The position numbers were made by a program, and so were the translations under genes. Under the pieces are notes generated by a model. It ran no database searches. It had not been told where the DNA came from and was given only the letters and a program-made list of their open reading frames with translations. From Marinomonas mediterranea MMB-1 (GTDB lineage Bacteria > Pseudomonadota > Gammaproteobacteria > Pseudomonadales > Marinomonadaceae), in assembly GCF_000192865.1 (NCBI RefSeq), contig NC_015276.1, positions 2,976,001-3,040,000 of the forward strand: a stretch of 64,000 nt of DNA. Reading direction: 5' to 3'. Positions 27,397 to 36,397 of this stretch are shown piece after piece. Every line of letters begins with the position of its first letter. Positions within the stretch are counted from its first letter, which is position 1.

Positions 27397-27822
27397 TCAT
27401 TCCTCCAAATTACGAACAGCGCGCTCTAACATCTTTCTGGCTTGCTCAACCTCCAATGGATCTATTCCAGTCAATGCTTTTTTTCTTGCTTTAACGATTG
27501 GATTCGGAACCGCCTTGAAATGCTCAGCTCCCGCTTTAGTTAAACTTAGGACTTTACTGCGTCGGTCCGTATGTGATGGTTGCTGTAAAAGCCACCCTTT
27601 GGTTACCAACGCAGAAACTAACGGAGTCAGCGTTGCAGACTCGATATTTAAAATTGACTGTAAGTCTTTTTGTGGCAGAGTACCGGCTTCACCTACATGA
27701 TGCATAACATACCATTGTGTACGCCCTAATTCGTAAGGCTGAAGTAGACAATCCATTTCTCTAGCACTTAACAAATAAAACCGCTTGATCCAGTGACCAA
27801 GACTCTTTTCATACTTTTCCAT
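27397..27822 (-). CDS. MarR-family transcriptional regulator
   Basis: 141 residues from the ATG at 27822, preceded by GGGGGAG; a frame seven codons longer contains that site and is rejected. Winged-helix pattern of MarR: LGRTQWYVMHHV, LPQKDLQSILNIESATLTPLV (recognition helix) and the wing HTDRRSKVLSLTKAG with the conserved DxRS. No redox Cys in the usual OhrR position. It is encoded directly before the aldo/keto reductase remnant and probably repressed it. A perfect palindrome 30 bases upstream (27852-27867) is its likely operator. Confidence 0.85.
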   Translation of the reverse strand: MEKYEKSLGHWIKRFYLLSAREMDCLLQPYELGRTQWYVMHHVGEAGTLPQKDLQSILNIESATLTPLVSALVTKGWLLQQPSHTDRRSKVLSLTKAGAEHFKAVPNPIVKARKKALTGIDPLEVEQARKMLERAVRNLEE

Positions 27823-27851
27823 CAACTCTCCCCCTAATATCAACGCAATAC

Positions 27852-27867
27852 AGCTAGGTACCTAGCT
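27852..27867. promoter_or_regulatory. Palindromic operator, probably for MarR
   Basis: AGCTAGGTACCTAGCT is a perfect 16-bp palindrome about 30 bases upstream of the marR start. TAGGTACCTA-type sites are common among MarR-like repressors. Autoregulation inferred. Confidence 0.6.
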
Positions 27868-28161
27868 ATATTCAAGTTTATTTTTAAAAGAGAGACGTCT
27901 AACGATCTTTACTATCTCCTGACACGCCACTCTCGCAGCCATACTATGGAAAGCACATTGGTATAATAAACCGATGAATAAGCAAGATACTCACCAATCA
28001 AATCTATAGGTTTGAAACCTGGAATTAGCGCGCTGACGTTGGGAAAAGTAAACTGCTGGATGTCCGGTATCACTCGTAGTTGAGAGTCCTATATGAGCTG
28101 TTGTATTCTCATTTTTGGTTGATTTAGAATACAACGCAAAAATAGCTAGCAGATAGGCTCA
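27868..28161. other. Intergenic region without recognised features
   Basis: About 290 AT-rich bases between the MarR operator and the DUF1275 stop codon. I see no gene and no clear terminator. Confidence 0.5.
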
Positions 28162-28821
28162 TTAGCTGTGAATTTTGGCATAAACACGATAGCTCAGCGC
28201 CATGATTAAACATACGGCCGCCGGAACATACAAAGCCTTAAACGCAAATTCGATGTAAAGCAACGCACCACACGTACCGCCAAGAATAAAACCAAAAATT
28301 ATAAATAAAAATAACTTTGTTTTCCGCTTATCAAGAGCTTTCCCTTTGAACACAGAACCAAACATTATTCCTAGATCGGTAACAATACCAGTGATATGAG
28401 TGGTTCGAATAATTGCGCCGCTGTAGGTGGTAGCAAGTGCATTTTGAAGCCCACACGCAGCCGAAGCGAGAAAATGTCCGTAAAATGAACCTGAAATTAA
28501 AAGCCATGACGATAAACACAACAAAATGGATTCAATAAATAATGCTGTATCGTAATGTCGGCCTAATTTAAGAGCTGAATCATGTAGTAAGAAGCCAGCA
28601 ATGCAAGCACCACAAAAAAAAGAAAGCAAAATACCTACAAGATGAAATGCTTTTCGGAACGATGAGCTTAGAAATTCAGTGCCAAGTAAGGTAGCAGTGC
28701 CAGACAAATGCGACACAGACTGATGCTCAAACCCGAGCAAACCAATTGCATTAATGCAACCTGCGATCAAAGCCAAAAAGAAGGCCCCAAGCTCTACCCA
28801 CTTTGGCAGTTGTGAAATCAA
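28162..28821 (-). CDS. DUF1275 (YoaK-like) membrane protein
   Basis: 219 residues, six or seven hydrophobic helices. Family features: GCINAIGLLGFEHQSVSHLSG near residue 21 (compare G.iDai.fl.....f...mTGN), and LQNALATTYSGAIIRTTHITGIVTDLG near residue 125 (compare GxQNA..........TT.mTG...dl). Inner-membrane protein of unknown function. It is preceded upstream by repeat copy A. Confidence 0.82.
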   Translation of the reverse strand: MISQLPKWVELGAFFLALIAGCINAIGLLGFEHQSVSHLSGTATLLGTEFLSSSFRKAFHLVGILLSFFCGACIAGFLLHDSALKLGRHYDTALFIESILLCLSSWLLISGSFYGHFLASAACGLQNALATTYSGAIIRTTHITGIVTDLGIMFGSVFKGKALDKRKTKLFLFIIFGFILGGTCGALLYIEFAFKALYVPAAVCLIMALSYRVYAKIHS

Positions 28822-28861
28822 TGCTTGAACACCCCTTTATAAATAACAATTAAAGGTTATA

Positions 28862-29215
28862 CGGCGCGGCGCGGCCGCAGTTATAACCGTCTATTGAGCC
28901 GCCATCTCTTTATTTAGGAGGGGCTTTTTCATGATACGATCTTCCTGTGTCTTTGCGGAGTATTTTCAAGTTCACTTACCCCTAAATCAGACTAAGAACA
29001 CTCTTGGTTGAGCGTTTTCGCTCATCTACCTTAGAGTTGTACCCAGATCGCAGGTGATTGGCAAGTCTCACCTCAGACCCTTTTTTCTGATCTTGTTTGC
29101 TCTGCCACTAAACTGATTACGCTACTGAACACCAACTCACCTAGCCTTGGTCGCTGTCACTTCCAACAATTTAATGCGACTTAACCAATAGAGCAAAGTT
29201 ATGTGAGCTTTTCAG
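28862..29215 (-). repeat. 330-bp repeat family, copy A
   Basis: Similar over about 330 bases to copies B and C. Read on the minus strand: an outer end ACATAACTTTGCTCTATTGG, a middle with TTGCCAATCACCTGCGATCT, then AGGAAG and ATGAAAAAG (28932), and a GC-rich inverted repeat around GTTATAACTGCGGCC. The mini-ORF has 13 codons. It lies immediately upstream of the DUF1275 gene in the same orientation. Confidence 0.75.
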
Positions 29216-29346
29216 TTTGTGTTGTAAAGCGCAACTTCGAGACTAGCCCAATTTACTGTGCGGTGGTTTTATGGAGAGATAGCCTAAACTGCGAAGTACT
29301 TCCTAGACTCCTGCTTTCGCAGGAGTGATTATTTAACTTCAAAAAA

Positions 29347-31629
29347 TCAGTAGGAATAAAACTGTTCAAGCGCTAAGTCTTGCAAATCATCAACGTACAC
29401 TCTATTCAAGATTTGGCTCAGTCGACTTGAAAGCTGTTCGATTTGTGATTTCGAATAGCGCTCCCTTTGATACGTTATGATGATACGTAGAGAGTGCTCT
29501 CCGTTAGGCAAAACATCATCCATGATCTCGAAGTGTAGGCCAAACATCGAGTCATTTTTTTCAGGTGGAATCTGCTGATAAAAGAGGTCACCAGAGGCAC
29601 TTTTTAAAGCGCCATTTAGTGCATTGTTTGAGTGGATATGCACATACACATCAAACATCAACCCTTCCTCTATCGGACATCCAACCGCTTCTTGAATCAA
29701 GTTGATAGGAATATCAGCGTAACTCATAGAGTCGTTGATTTGCTCGCTCACACTTGTCACTAAACCGGCTACGGAACGATGCTGATTAAAGCGGACTCGG
29801 TGTGCAACCATAGTCGTAAAATAACCAACAGTATCAAAAAAATTCGCTTCCGTTCGGCCAGATGCGGAAGTTCCGATAACCACCTCATCCGAGTCACTGT
29901 AACTGTGCAGTGATAAGGCAATCGCAGAGTATAAAACCCCAAAAAGAGAGGTCTGATACTGTCTAGCGACAGTGGTCAACTTAGAAAACGCATCCAGTCC
30001 CAAGTTTAGCTCCGCCCATTCAGCCGAACTGCTAATGCTACCAGTTTTTTCTTGTCTCGATGGATCCGGTTCCAGGTGAACCAAATTTAGACCTTTCGAG
30101 GCCCCTTCAAGCTGCTTCGTCCAATATCTAAGATGATCTGCATTCACACCCTGTTGAGCTTGTGATCGAGCAAACTCGGAAATACTGGGAACAGGCTCCG
30201 ACCAGTAAGGGAGTTCGTCACTAGAGCGCGATAAGTACGCTTTAGAAAGATCCTGCATAATTGTATTTAACGACCACTCATCAATGACCATGTGATGTAC
30301 CAACATCGACAACACTTGTGGCTTTCCGCCACTCCTAGCCATAAAACGCACTCTCAATGGCAGTTCTTGAGTGAGATCAAACTTGTAGCCCGCTTCATCA
30401 GACAGCGTTATACCATCACTCTCGTCACTTCGCCAAAACCACTTGTAGTCGCTTAGATCATCACTAGAAACAATCTTCTGGGTCACTTCACCTTTTTGAA
30501 CCTGAAACTGAGTGCGTAAACCAGAATGACGTATCAATACATCTTCAAAGGCTTTGTAGAAAGTACTCTCATCGACTTCATTTAAAAATGTAATCGCAAA
30601 CGGAAGATTGTAAATCGGACTAAAATCGTAGCCAGAATAAGCTTGCCAAAGAAAGTCTTGCGCTAACGTGAGCGGTGCTGAATCTGCGTGATGTAAAATA
30701 GGCTCTGCTTGTTGGCTAAGAGTGCTGTTGGTCGATGACACTTGCAAAGCCAATGCCTTAGCGGTAGCAGAACGAAAAAAGTCATTAAAATTCAACTCGA
30801 AGCCATAGTTTTGATTCAGCTTTCCAATTACTCGAGTCGCTAATAACGAATGCCCTCCCCAGTCAAAAAAGTCATCTTCAAGTGACAAATTAGGCTCATG
30901 TAATACGGAACGAAACTCATCTAGAATCAGATTAGCAACCGAATCCGCATCTTCAGACGGTGAAACATTGTTTGTTGATTGATTCTCTTGAGAGGGTTCT
31001 AAAGGGCGCTCAAAAGGCGATGTATATATAGAATTGTCTTTGGTCAACAGCAGCTGATATTGCTGCGTTATCTTATCAATAATGCCCTCTAGTGAAGTAA
31101 TTTCACCTAAGATCGGATGATATTCTAGAACTAAAATTCGCTCTTGAAGAGCATAAACAATAGCAGCATAACAAGGCGGATGTTGATCTGCTTGCCAATC
31201 AAAAGCCGCTCTCTGAGACAGGTAATGAGGTATCTCAACTTCTATAGAAAAAGTGCTTAAACTAAAATTTTCATCTCGCACATAATATTTAACGACCTCT
31301 CCTTCGTCATTAAAATCATATCGACAACTCAAGCTTGGCACATCTTCAATAACCTTGAGTATCGCACCTTCTAATGCGTCAAGATTAATATCCTCACTTA
31401 ATTTCCAAGCACTAATAGACCTTGATACTTCTTCAGGCTGTTGTAACTGTAATAGCCAAATCCTTTCTTCATAATCAGTAACACTCGATGGGGTTTCTTC
31501 GCAAATATCGGAAGCCTGTAAAAACATACTGGGACCTGTATTCATAATGTGAAAAATTAAACGACCAATTAAGGAAGTTCTTAGACAATCAATACGAGAC
31601 GTTGCAACGCTGGCTAACAGACGTTTCAA
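29347..31629 (-). CDS. NRPS: carrier-condensation protein (BasB/AngM-like)
   Basis: 760 residues from a TTG at 31629 with AAAGG upstream; inner ATGs at 31545 and 31527 are alternatives. Residues ~35-200 look like half of a condensation domain whose HHxxxDG is degraded to YHPILGE (170-176). Residues ~230-298 are an intact carrier with WGGHSLL, phosphopantetheine Ser261. Residues ~315-755 are a full condensation domain with HHMVIDE (445-451). This is the plan of anguibactin AngM and acinetobactin BasB: the carrier holds the aryl-azoline and the condensation domain transfers it to N-hydroxyhistamine. Divergent to the histidine decarboxylase gene across a Fur-type site. Confidence 0.85.
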   Translation of the reverse strand: MKRLLASVATSRIDCLRTSLIGRLIFHIMNTGPSMFLQASDICEETPSSVTDYEERIWLLQLQQPEEVSRSISAWKLSEDINLDALEGAILKVIEDVPSLSCRYDFNDEGEVVKYYVRDENFSLSTFSIEVEIPHYLSQRAAFDWQADQHPPCYAAIVYALQERILVLEYHPILGEITSLEGIIDKITQQYQLLLTKDNSIYTSPFERPLEPSQENQSTNNVSPSEDADSVANLILDEFRSVLHEPNLSLEDDFFDWGGHSLLATRVIGKLNQNYGFELNFNDFFRSATAKALALQVSSTNSTLSQQAEPILHHADSAPLTLAQDFLWQAYSGYDFSPIYNLPFAITFLNEVDESTFYKAFEDVLIRHSGLRTQFQVQKGEVTQKIVSSDDLSDYKWFWRSDESDGITLSDEAGYKFDLTQELPLRVRFMARSGGKPQVLSMLVHHMVIDEWSLNTIMQDLSKAYLSRSSDELPYWSEPVPSISEFARSQAQQGVNADHLRYWTKQLEGASKGLNLVHLEPDPSRQEKTGSISSSAEWAELNLGLDAFSKLTTVARQYQTSLFGVLYSAIALSLHSYSDSDEVVIGTSASGRTEANFFDTVGYFTTMVAHRVRFNQHRSVAGLVTSVSEQINDSMSYADIPINLIQEAVGCPIEEGLMFDVYVHIHSNNALNGALKSASGDLFYQQIPPEKNDSMFGLHFEIMDDVLPNGEHSLRIIITYQRERYSKSQIEQLSSRLSQILNRVYVDDLQDLALEQFYSY

Positions 31630-31727
31630 TCAGATGCCTTTATTGACTGGGAAGTCTTCTCCTAAAGGCTGTTTTCGCAAGAATTGCATATATAAAACTA
31701 ATAAAATACTTTTATATAAATTATATT

Positions 31728-31746
31728 GATTATCATTCTCATTATT
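31728..31746. promoter_or_regulatory. Fur-box-like site between the NRPS and hdc genes
   Basis: GATTATCATTCTCATTATT matches the Fur consensus GATAATGATAATCATTATC at 14 of 19 positions and lies in an AT-rich divergent promoter region. Iron repression of both genes is inferred. Confidence 0.65.
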
Positions 31747-31843
31747 ATTAGTATAATCTTAGTTGTCAAGCGATACCCTCTATCGAGTTCAACTCTACTG
31801 CCGATCTCGGCCAGTAGAGTCTTAAATACATACGGAGATGATC

Positions 31844-32995
31844 ATGAACCTCTCAGCAACGCACCAAGAGCAGCTAAATAATTTTTGGCAATACTGTCTA
31901 GAGCATCAATACTTTAATATTGGCTATCCTGAATCTGCTGATTTTGATTATTCACATCTATTTAAGTTTCTTAAATTTTCACTCAATAATTGTGGCGATT
32001 GGCGCGAACCAAGCAATTACGCCCTGAACTCATTTGATTTCGAGAGAGATGTTTTAAACTATTTCTCAGAGCTGTTTCATATTGATTCAGAAGACAGCTG
32101 GGGCTATGTCACCAATGGCGGTACTGAGGGAAATATGTTCGGATGCTACATAGCACGAGAGCTTTTTCCGAATTCAACGCTTTATTATTCGAAGGAAACG
32201 CACTATTCGGTGGCGAAAATAGTTAAGCTATTGCGCATGAAGTCTTGCCTTATTGAGACCACCGCTACGGGCGAAATCGACATCGATGATCTCACCACTA
32301 AAATTAAATTAAACCAAGAAAAACAGCCGATCATATTCGCCAACATCGGCACTACCATGTCAGGGGCGATCGATAATATCGATGAAATACAAATAAGACT
32401 TAAGCAAATAGGCATTGATAGAAACGACTTCTATTTGCACGCAGATGCCGCATTAAGCGGTATGATTTTACCTTTTGTAAGCTCACCTCAACCTTTCAGT
32501 TTTGCTGACGGCATCGATTCGATCAGTGTGTCAGGTCATAAAATGATAGGTAGCCCTATCCCTTGCGGCATAGTAGTGGCAAGACGTAAAGATGTTGAAC
32601 GGATTTCTGTCGATATCGACTATATTTCCGCAAAAGATCAAACCATTAGTGGTTCACGAAATGGTCATTCGGTCTTAATGATGTGGGCAGCCATTCAATC
32701 AAAGTCCGCTTCAGATTGGCGACACTCTATTGAACACTGCTTATCCTTAGCCCAATACGCTGTAGAAAGACTGCAAGCTGAAAATATACCTGCTTGGCGC
32801 AACCCGAACTCTGTTACGGTTGTTTTTCCTCGCCCATCTGAAAACGTTTGGCGGAAGTTTCACTTAGCCATATCGGGTAACAAAGCCCATTTAATTACGA
32901 TGCCGCATAATAAGGACACAAAAAAGCTCGATCAACTAATCGACGCCATCATCCTCGATCAAACAACACTCCCTCAGTGCTCGACTTACGTTTGA
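31844..32995 (+). CDS. PLP-dependent histidine decarboxylase (BasG/AngH-like)
   Basis: 383 residues from the second ATG, which has GGAG six bases upstream. A group II PLP decarboxylase: GYVTNGGTEGNMFG near residue 87, HADAALSGMILPF with the PLP-contacting Asp, and SVSGHKMIGSPIPCG with Schiff-base Lys233. Length and motifs fit bacterial histidine decarboxylases, which supply histamine for anguibactin, acinetobactin and pseudomonine. The neighbouring histamine N-monooxygenase-like gene supports that reaction over decarboxylation of other amino acids. First gene of a plus-strand unit with the two exporter genes. Confidence 0.87.
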   Translation: MNLSATHQEQLNNFWQYCLEHQYFNIGYPESADFDYSHLFKFLKFSLNNCGDWREPSNYALNSFDFERDVLNYFSELFHIDSEDSWGYVTNGGTEGNMFGCYIARELFPNSTLYYSKETHYSVAKIVKLLRMKSCLIETTATGEIDIDDLTTKIKLNQEKQPIIFANIGTTMSGAIDNIDEIQIRLKQIGIDRNDFYLHADAALSGMILPFVSSPQPFSFADGIDSISVSGHKMIGSPIPCGIVVARRKDVERISVDIDYISAKDQTISGSRNGHSVLMMWAAIQSKSASDWRHSIEHCLSLAQYAVERLQAENIPAWRNPNSVTVVFPRPSENVWRKFHLAISGNKAHLITMPHNKDTKKLDQLIDAIILDQTTLPQCSTYV

Positions 32996-33122
32996 GTACC
33001 GCGAGGCAAAACGTACATTTTATCAACCCCCGTTTGGCCCAGAGCTAACAAAAACCACATCAAAACCAAAAGGATATTTTGCCTATGAACAAGCGGAATC
33101 ATAGACGAAGGAGAGCATCTGC

Positions 33123-34733
33123 ATGAGTAAATCTTCTTTACTTACACTCTTTACTCACCCCTCTATGGCGCATTCGTTGCAGCCAGCTTTAAAAAAACTC
33201 ATGGCAGGCGCTGTTATTTCGTCGCTGTCAGGGTTGGCTATGTTGGCAGCGCTTTGGTGCTTAACCCAACTGCTCGAAGAACTATCCCCCTTCTGGATTG
33301 CAATGGCAATAGGGTTATGGCTACTAGGCTCTTTTTCATCCGCCCTAGCCTCATGGCTCGCCCACGATGGAGAATCCGCTTTTTCTGCCAGATTACGCCG
33401 ACAAATTGCAAACCATTTGGTACGCCTTCCCAACCACTCGTTAGCCAAACATAGCGACCAAAGCTTGCGAGACTTAGTCTCGAATGATGTCGAGAAATTA
33501 CACCACATGGTTGCTCATTTACCGGCAGAAGCCGCTAACTTTGTAATTGTCCCTTTGGCCGCGATTGCTTTACTGATTCACATGGCAGGGCTATCTGCTC
33601 TTTGGGCGTTATTACCAGGAATATTGGCTTCACTTTACTACCTAATCGTTGTCCCTCATATCAATGCACGGGATGGCCAAGCCCGAATGAAAGTAATGGG
33701 GGAAATTATTACAGCAGTCGATGACTACTCCCGCGGAATTCGAGTCAACCGAATATACGGTAGACAATCTGGAGCGCTTGCAGCCTATGACGACGCAACT
33801 AAGCGCTTTACGAGCAGTATGGTTATGTGGGTCGGTAAAGTTGCAACTCTGGCAGGCATGGCCGTCGCACTATTGCAAGCCGTTGCCACATTTGCAATAG
33901 CCTACTTAATCACCTTTGATGCCAACATTGAAACCCAAGCTGCCACAATATTTTTTAGTCTTGCGATTGTTACCCCGGCATTAAGGCTTGGCCATGGCCT
34001 TGATTATGTCAGTACTGGTAAGGGCGCGATGGGAAGAATCATATCTCTTTTAGAGCAGGCCCCTTTACCTACCGGTAAAACAACGTCTCTAGAAAATACG
34101 TCGCCTCTCACTCTAACGAACGCACAAATGTCTATCGATGACGTTCCCTTACAAAGCCCGCTAAACTTTACCTTCAAAAGCGGCGCTGTAAACATCATTA
34201 CTGGGCCAAGCGGTGTGGGAAAAACCACTTTGTTACGCATCATCGCGGGTCAGGAAACCTTACAATCTGGCCAAATCACCCTAGCACAGACCGACATTCA
34301 GCAGCTAAATGAATTAACTCGCCATAAGAACGTTCTGCTTATTCCTCAAGGAAGCGATGTACTCCCCGCAACGGTTGCAGAGAATTTACGTCTAACAGCA
34401 CCCAATGCTAGTGATAGCGAGTTAGAAGCGGGTCTACAACGAGCTCAACTAAACATTCCACTGGAAACGTCTGCCGTCATCCTCTCGGGCGGTGAACGCC
34501 AACGCCTCGGACTAGCACGGGCGTTCTTATCTGACGCCAAGATTATCCTGCTGGATGAGCCCACCAGCGCTCTAGACAGTACAAAAGTAGAGCGTCTAAT
34601 GGTCGAGCTGAAACACCTAGCCGAAGAAGATGACAAAACAATCATCATGATCACTCACGACGAGACTCTCGCCGTACACGCCGCCACAAAACTTGAGCTA
34701 AATAGGACAATGACATCGGAGAACCAACAATGA
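33123..34733 (+). CDS. ABC exporter half-transporter 1 (BarA/B-like)
   Basis: 536 residues, start with AAGGAGA upstream. N-terminal membrane domain of about six helices (residues ~25-300), then an ATPase domain with Walker A GPSGVGKTT (near 361), signature LSGGERQRL (near 455) and Walker B IILLDEPTSALD. It overlaps the next half-transporter by four bases (ATGA), so the two probably form a heterodimer, as acinetobactin BarA and BarB are encoded. Likely role: export of the finished siderophore. Could also resemble CydDC, but the context favours siderophore export. Confidence 0.82.
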   Translation: MSKSSLLTLFTHPSMAHSLQPALKKLMAGAVISSLSGLAMLAALWCLTQLLEELSPFWIAMAIGLWLLGSFSSALASWLAHDGESAFSARLRRQIANHLVRLPNHSLAKHSDQSLRDLVSNDVEKLHHMVAHLPAEAANFVIVPLAAIALLIHMAGLSALWALLPGILASLYYLIVVPHINARDGQARMKVMGEIITAVDDYSRGIRVNRIYGRQSGALAAYDDATKRFTSSMVMWVGKVATLAGMAVALLQAVATFAIAYLITFDANIETQAATIFFSLAIVTPALRLGHGLDYVSTGKGAMGRIISLLEQAPLPTGKTTSLENTSPLTLTNAQMSIDDVPLQSPLNFTFKSGAVNIITGPSGVGKTTLLRIIAGQETLQSGQITLAQTDIQQLNELTRHKNVLLIPQGSDVLPATVAENLRLTAPNASDSELEAGLQRAQLNIPLETSAVILSGGERQRLGLARAFLSDAKIILLDEPTSALDSTKVERLMVELKHLAEEDDKTIIMITHDETLAVHAATKLELNRTMTSENQQ

Positions 34734-36319
34734 AAGAGACGATAGAGCGCTCCGATAATAAACTATTCTCCGCTCTGCCTACAGCCGCTCGGCAGCGCAT
34801 TATAAACGTAAGTCTGGGCTGGATATTAGTTGCAGGATTAGAAGCCTTTGCATACACCATACTCGCTGTGGCCTTGATCAATCATTGGTCGCCCTTTTGG
34901 GTTTGCACGAGCGCAGGATTGGCCGTGTTTGTCACTGTGATCGTAAACCGCGCAGGTTATCTCACCGGCGTCAGGCTAGCAGGAGACTTATATTCCGCCC
35001 TCGGGCACGCATTGGCACGAACCAAACTGTCCTGGTTCGACAATGATCATCGAGCACAAATCGCACGCATAGCAGGACAAGGCATTCCCGGCTTTATGAG
35101 CATTCCAGCTCACCAACTGCAACGCTTTCTTCATGCTCCCTTACTACCCGCTTGCTTAATCCTAGGCATTGGGTATGTCGCAGGCATTAAAACAGCCTTC
35201 GCCGCTGGCATTTTATTAGCCCTATCCTTGCTAGCACAATTTTTCTCACAACGCGCACTAAAACGAGCCGATACCAAACGCCATCAGAATGAGAATCAAA
35301 CAACAGCAGCGACACTAGAATTTGTCGACCACCTTGAGCTATTACGAAGTGCCGCAGGCCCAATCGGCGCAATAGAGCGCATAAGTAAACGCTGGCAAGC
35401 ACAGGAAAAAGAACTGGCTAAAACCAACTTAGCGTCGGCTCTCGCCATTTTTGTTTCGACACTGGCTAGTATTCTACCGATAGCGGGTATCGCAGGCTTT
35501 ATACTTCTTGAAGGTGAAACAAATGCCATATTGTTATTGGCGATCATCGTATTAACTGGACGAGCTTCTGCACCATTAGTTGAACTGGCTTCTGCAGGCC
35601 TAAGCTTAAATGATCTAAAAGCCTCTTTGGAGAGCCTAAAAAATACAACCCATGCACCGCAATTGACGGAACCTAAAGACCCCAAACCAGCACCTCAACA
35701 CTACCCACTACAAGTAAAAGAGGTAACTCACGCACCAGTATTAAACGGAATCAACACGACTATTCCACAGGGCAGCAGGGTACGCATTTTAGGCCCCAGC
35801 GGCAGCGGCAAGAGCACCTTACTAGAGCTATTGATGCGATTTGATGACCCAGAATCAGGCCAAATTACCCTTGGTGAAGTGGCATTGAGCGATTTTTCCT
35901 ATGAAGAACTGGCCACTCATATAGCTTACGTACCTCAAGAAGCAATCGTATTTACTGGCACTCTGGCCGACAACATACGTATAGGTAACCCTGATGCCAG
36001 TGATCAGAAAGTAGTAGAAGCAGCGCGCCAAGCCTCTCTGAATGCGGTTATCGCGCGTTCGGATCAAGGTATTCATCAATCTGTCGGACAACAAGGCTCT
36101 GCCTTGTCAGGTGGAGAACGCCAGCGTGTCACCCTTGCTAGAGCACTACTTAAAGGAGCGCCCATCCTCATACTGGATGAAGCAACCTCCGCTCTGGACA
36201 ACGCAACAGAAGAGGAAATCATTGAGAACTTGCGCTCACTCGACGCCACAATTATTTTTGTGACACACAGAGAAACAGCCCATTGGCAACCAGATATGAC
36301 AATCGACTTAACGAACTAA
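34730..36319 (+). CDS. ABC exporter half-transporter 2 (BarA/B-like)
   Basis: 529 residues. Membrane domain to about residue 300, ATPase domain with Walker A GPSGSGKST (near 355), signature LSGGERQRV (near 462) and Walker B ILILDEATSALD. Its start overlaps the stop of the first half-transporter. Partner subunit of the putative siderophore exporter. Followed by a hairpin shared with the convergent NRPS gene. Confidence 0.82.
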   Translation: MKETIERSDNKLFSALPTAARQRIINVSLGWILVAGLEAFAYTILAVALINHWSPFWVCTSAGLAVFVTVIVNRAGYLTGVRLAGDLYSALGHALARTKLSWFDNDHRAQIARIAGQGIPGFMSIPAHQLQRFLHAPLLPACLILGIGYVAGIKTAFAAGILLALSLLAQFFSQRALKRADTKRHQNENQTTAATLEFVDHLELLRSAAGPIGAIERISKRWQAQEKELAKTNLASALAIFVSTLASILPIAGIAGFILLEGETNAILLLAIIVLTGRASAPLVELASAGLSLNDLKASLESLKNTTHAPQLTEPKDPKPAPQHYPLQVKEVTHAPVLNGINTTIPQGSRVRILGPSGSGKSTLLELLMRFDDPESGQITLGEVALSDFSYEELATHIAYVPQEAIVFTGTLADNIRIGNPDASDQKVVEAARQASLNAVIARSDQGIHQSVGQQGSALSGGERQRVTLARALLKGAPILILDEATSALDNATEEEIIENLRSLDATIIFVTHRETAHWQPDMTIDLTN

Positions 36320-36340
36320 CCTCTGCTATTTACCTACACA

Positions 36341-36371
36341 CAAAAAGCGTGACGTATGCTTACGTCACGCT
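36341..36371 (-). terminator. Terminator of the adenylation-domain gene
   Basis: AGCGTGACGTA and TACGTCACGCT form an 11-bp perfect stem between convergent genes. On the minus strand it is followed by TTTTTG, so it ends the NRPS transcript. It may also serve the exporter operon. Confidence 0.85.
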
Positions 36372-36397
36372 CCATCTACTCATTAACGTTAAAATAC

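Noticed and set aside
29347..31629. Adenylation domain in the carrier-condensation protein
   Set aside because: No SGTTGxPKG-type core or GPTE motif; the N-terminal part looks like half of a condensation domain.
35296..35685. 129-codon minus-strand frame inside the second exporter gene
   Set aside because: Antisense to a well-supported ABC transporter; no start signal.
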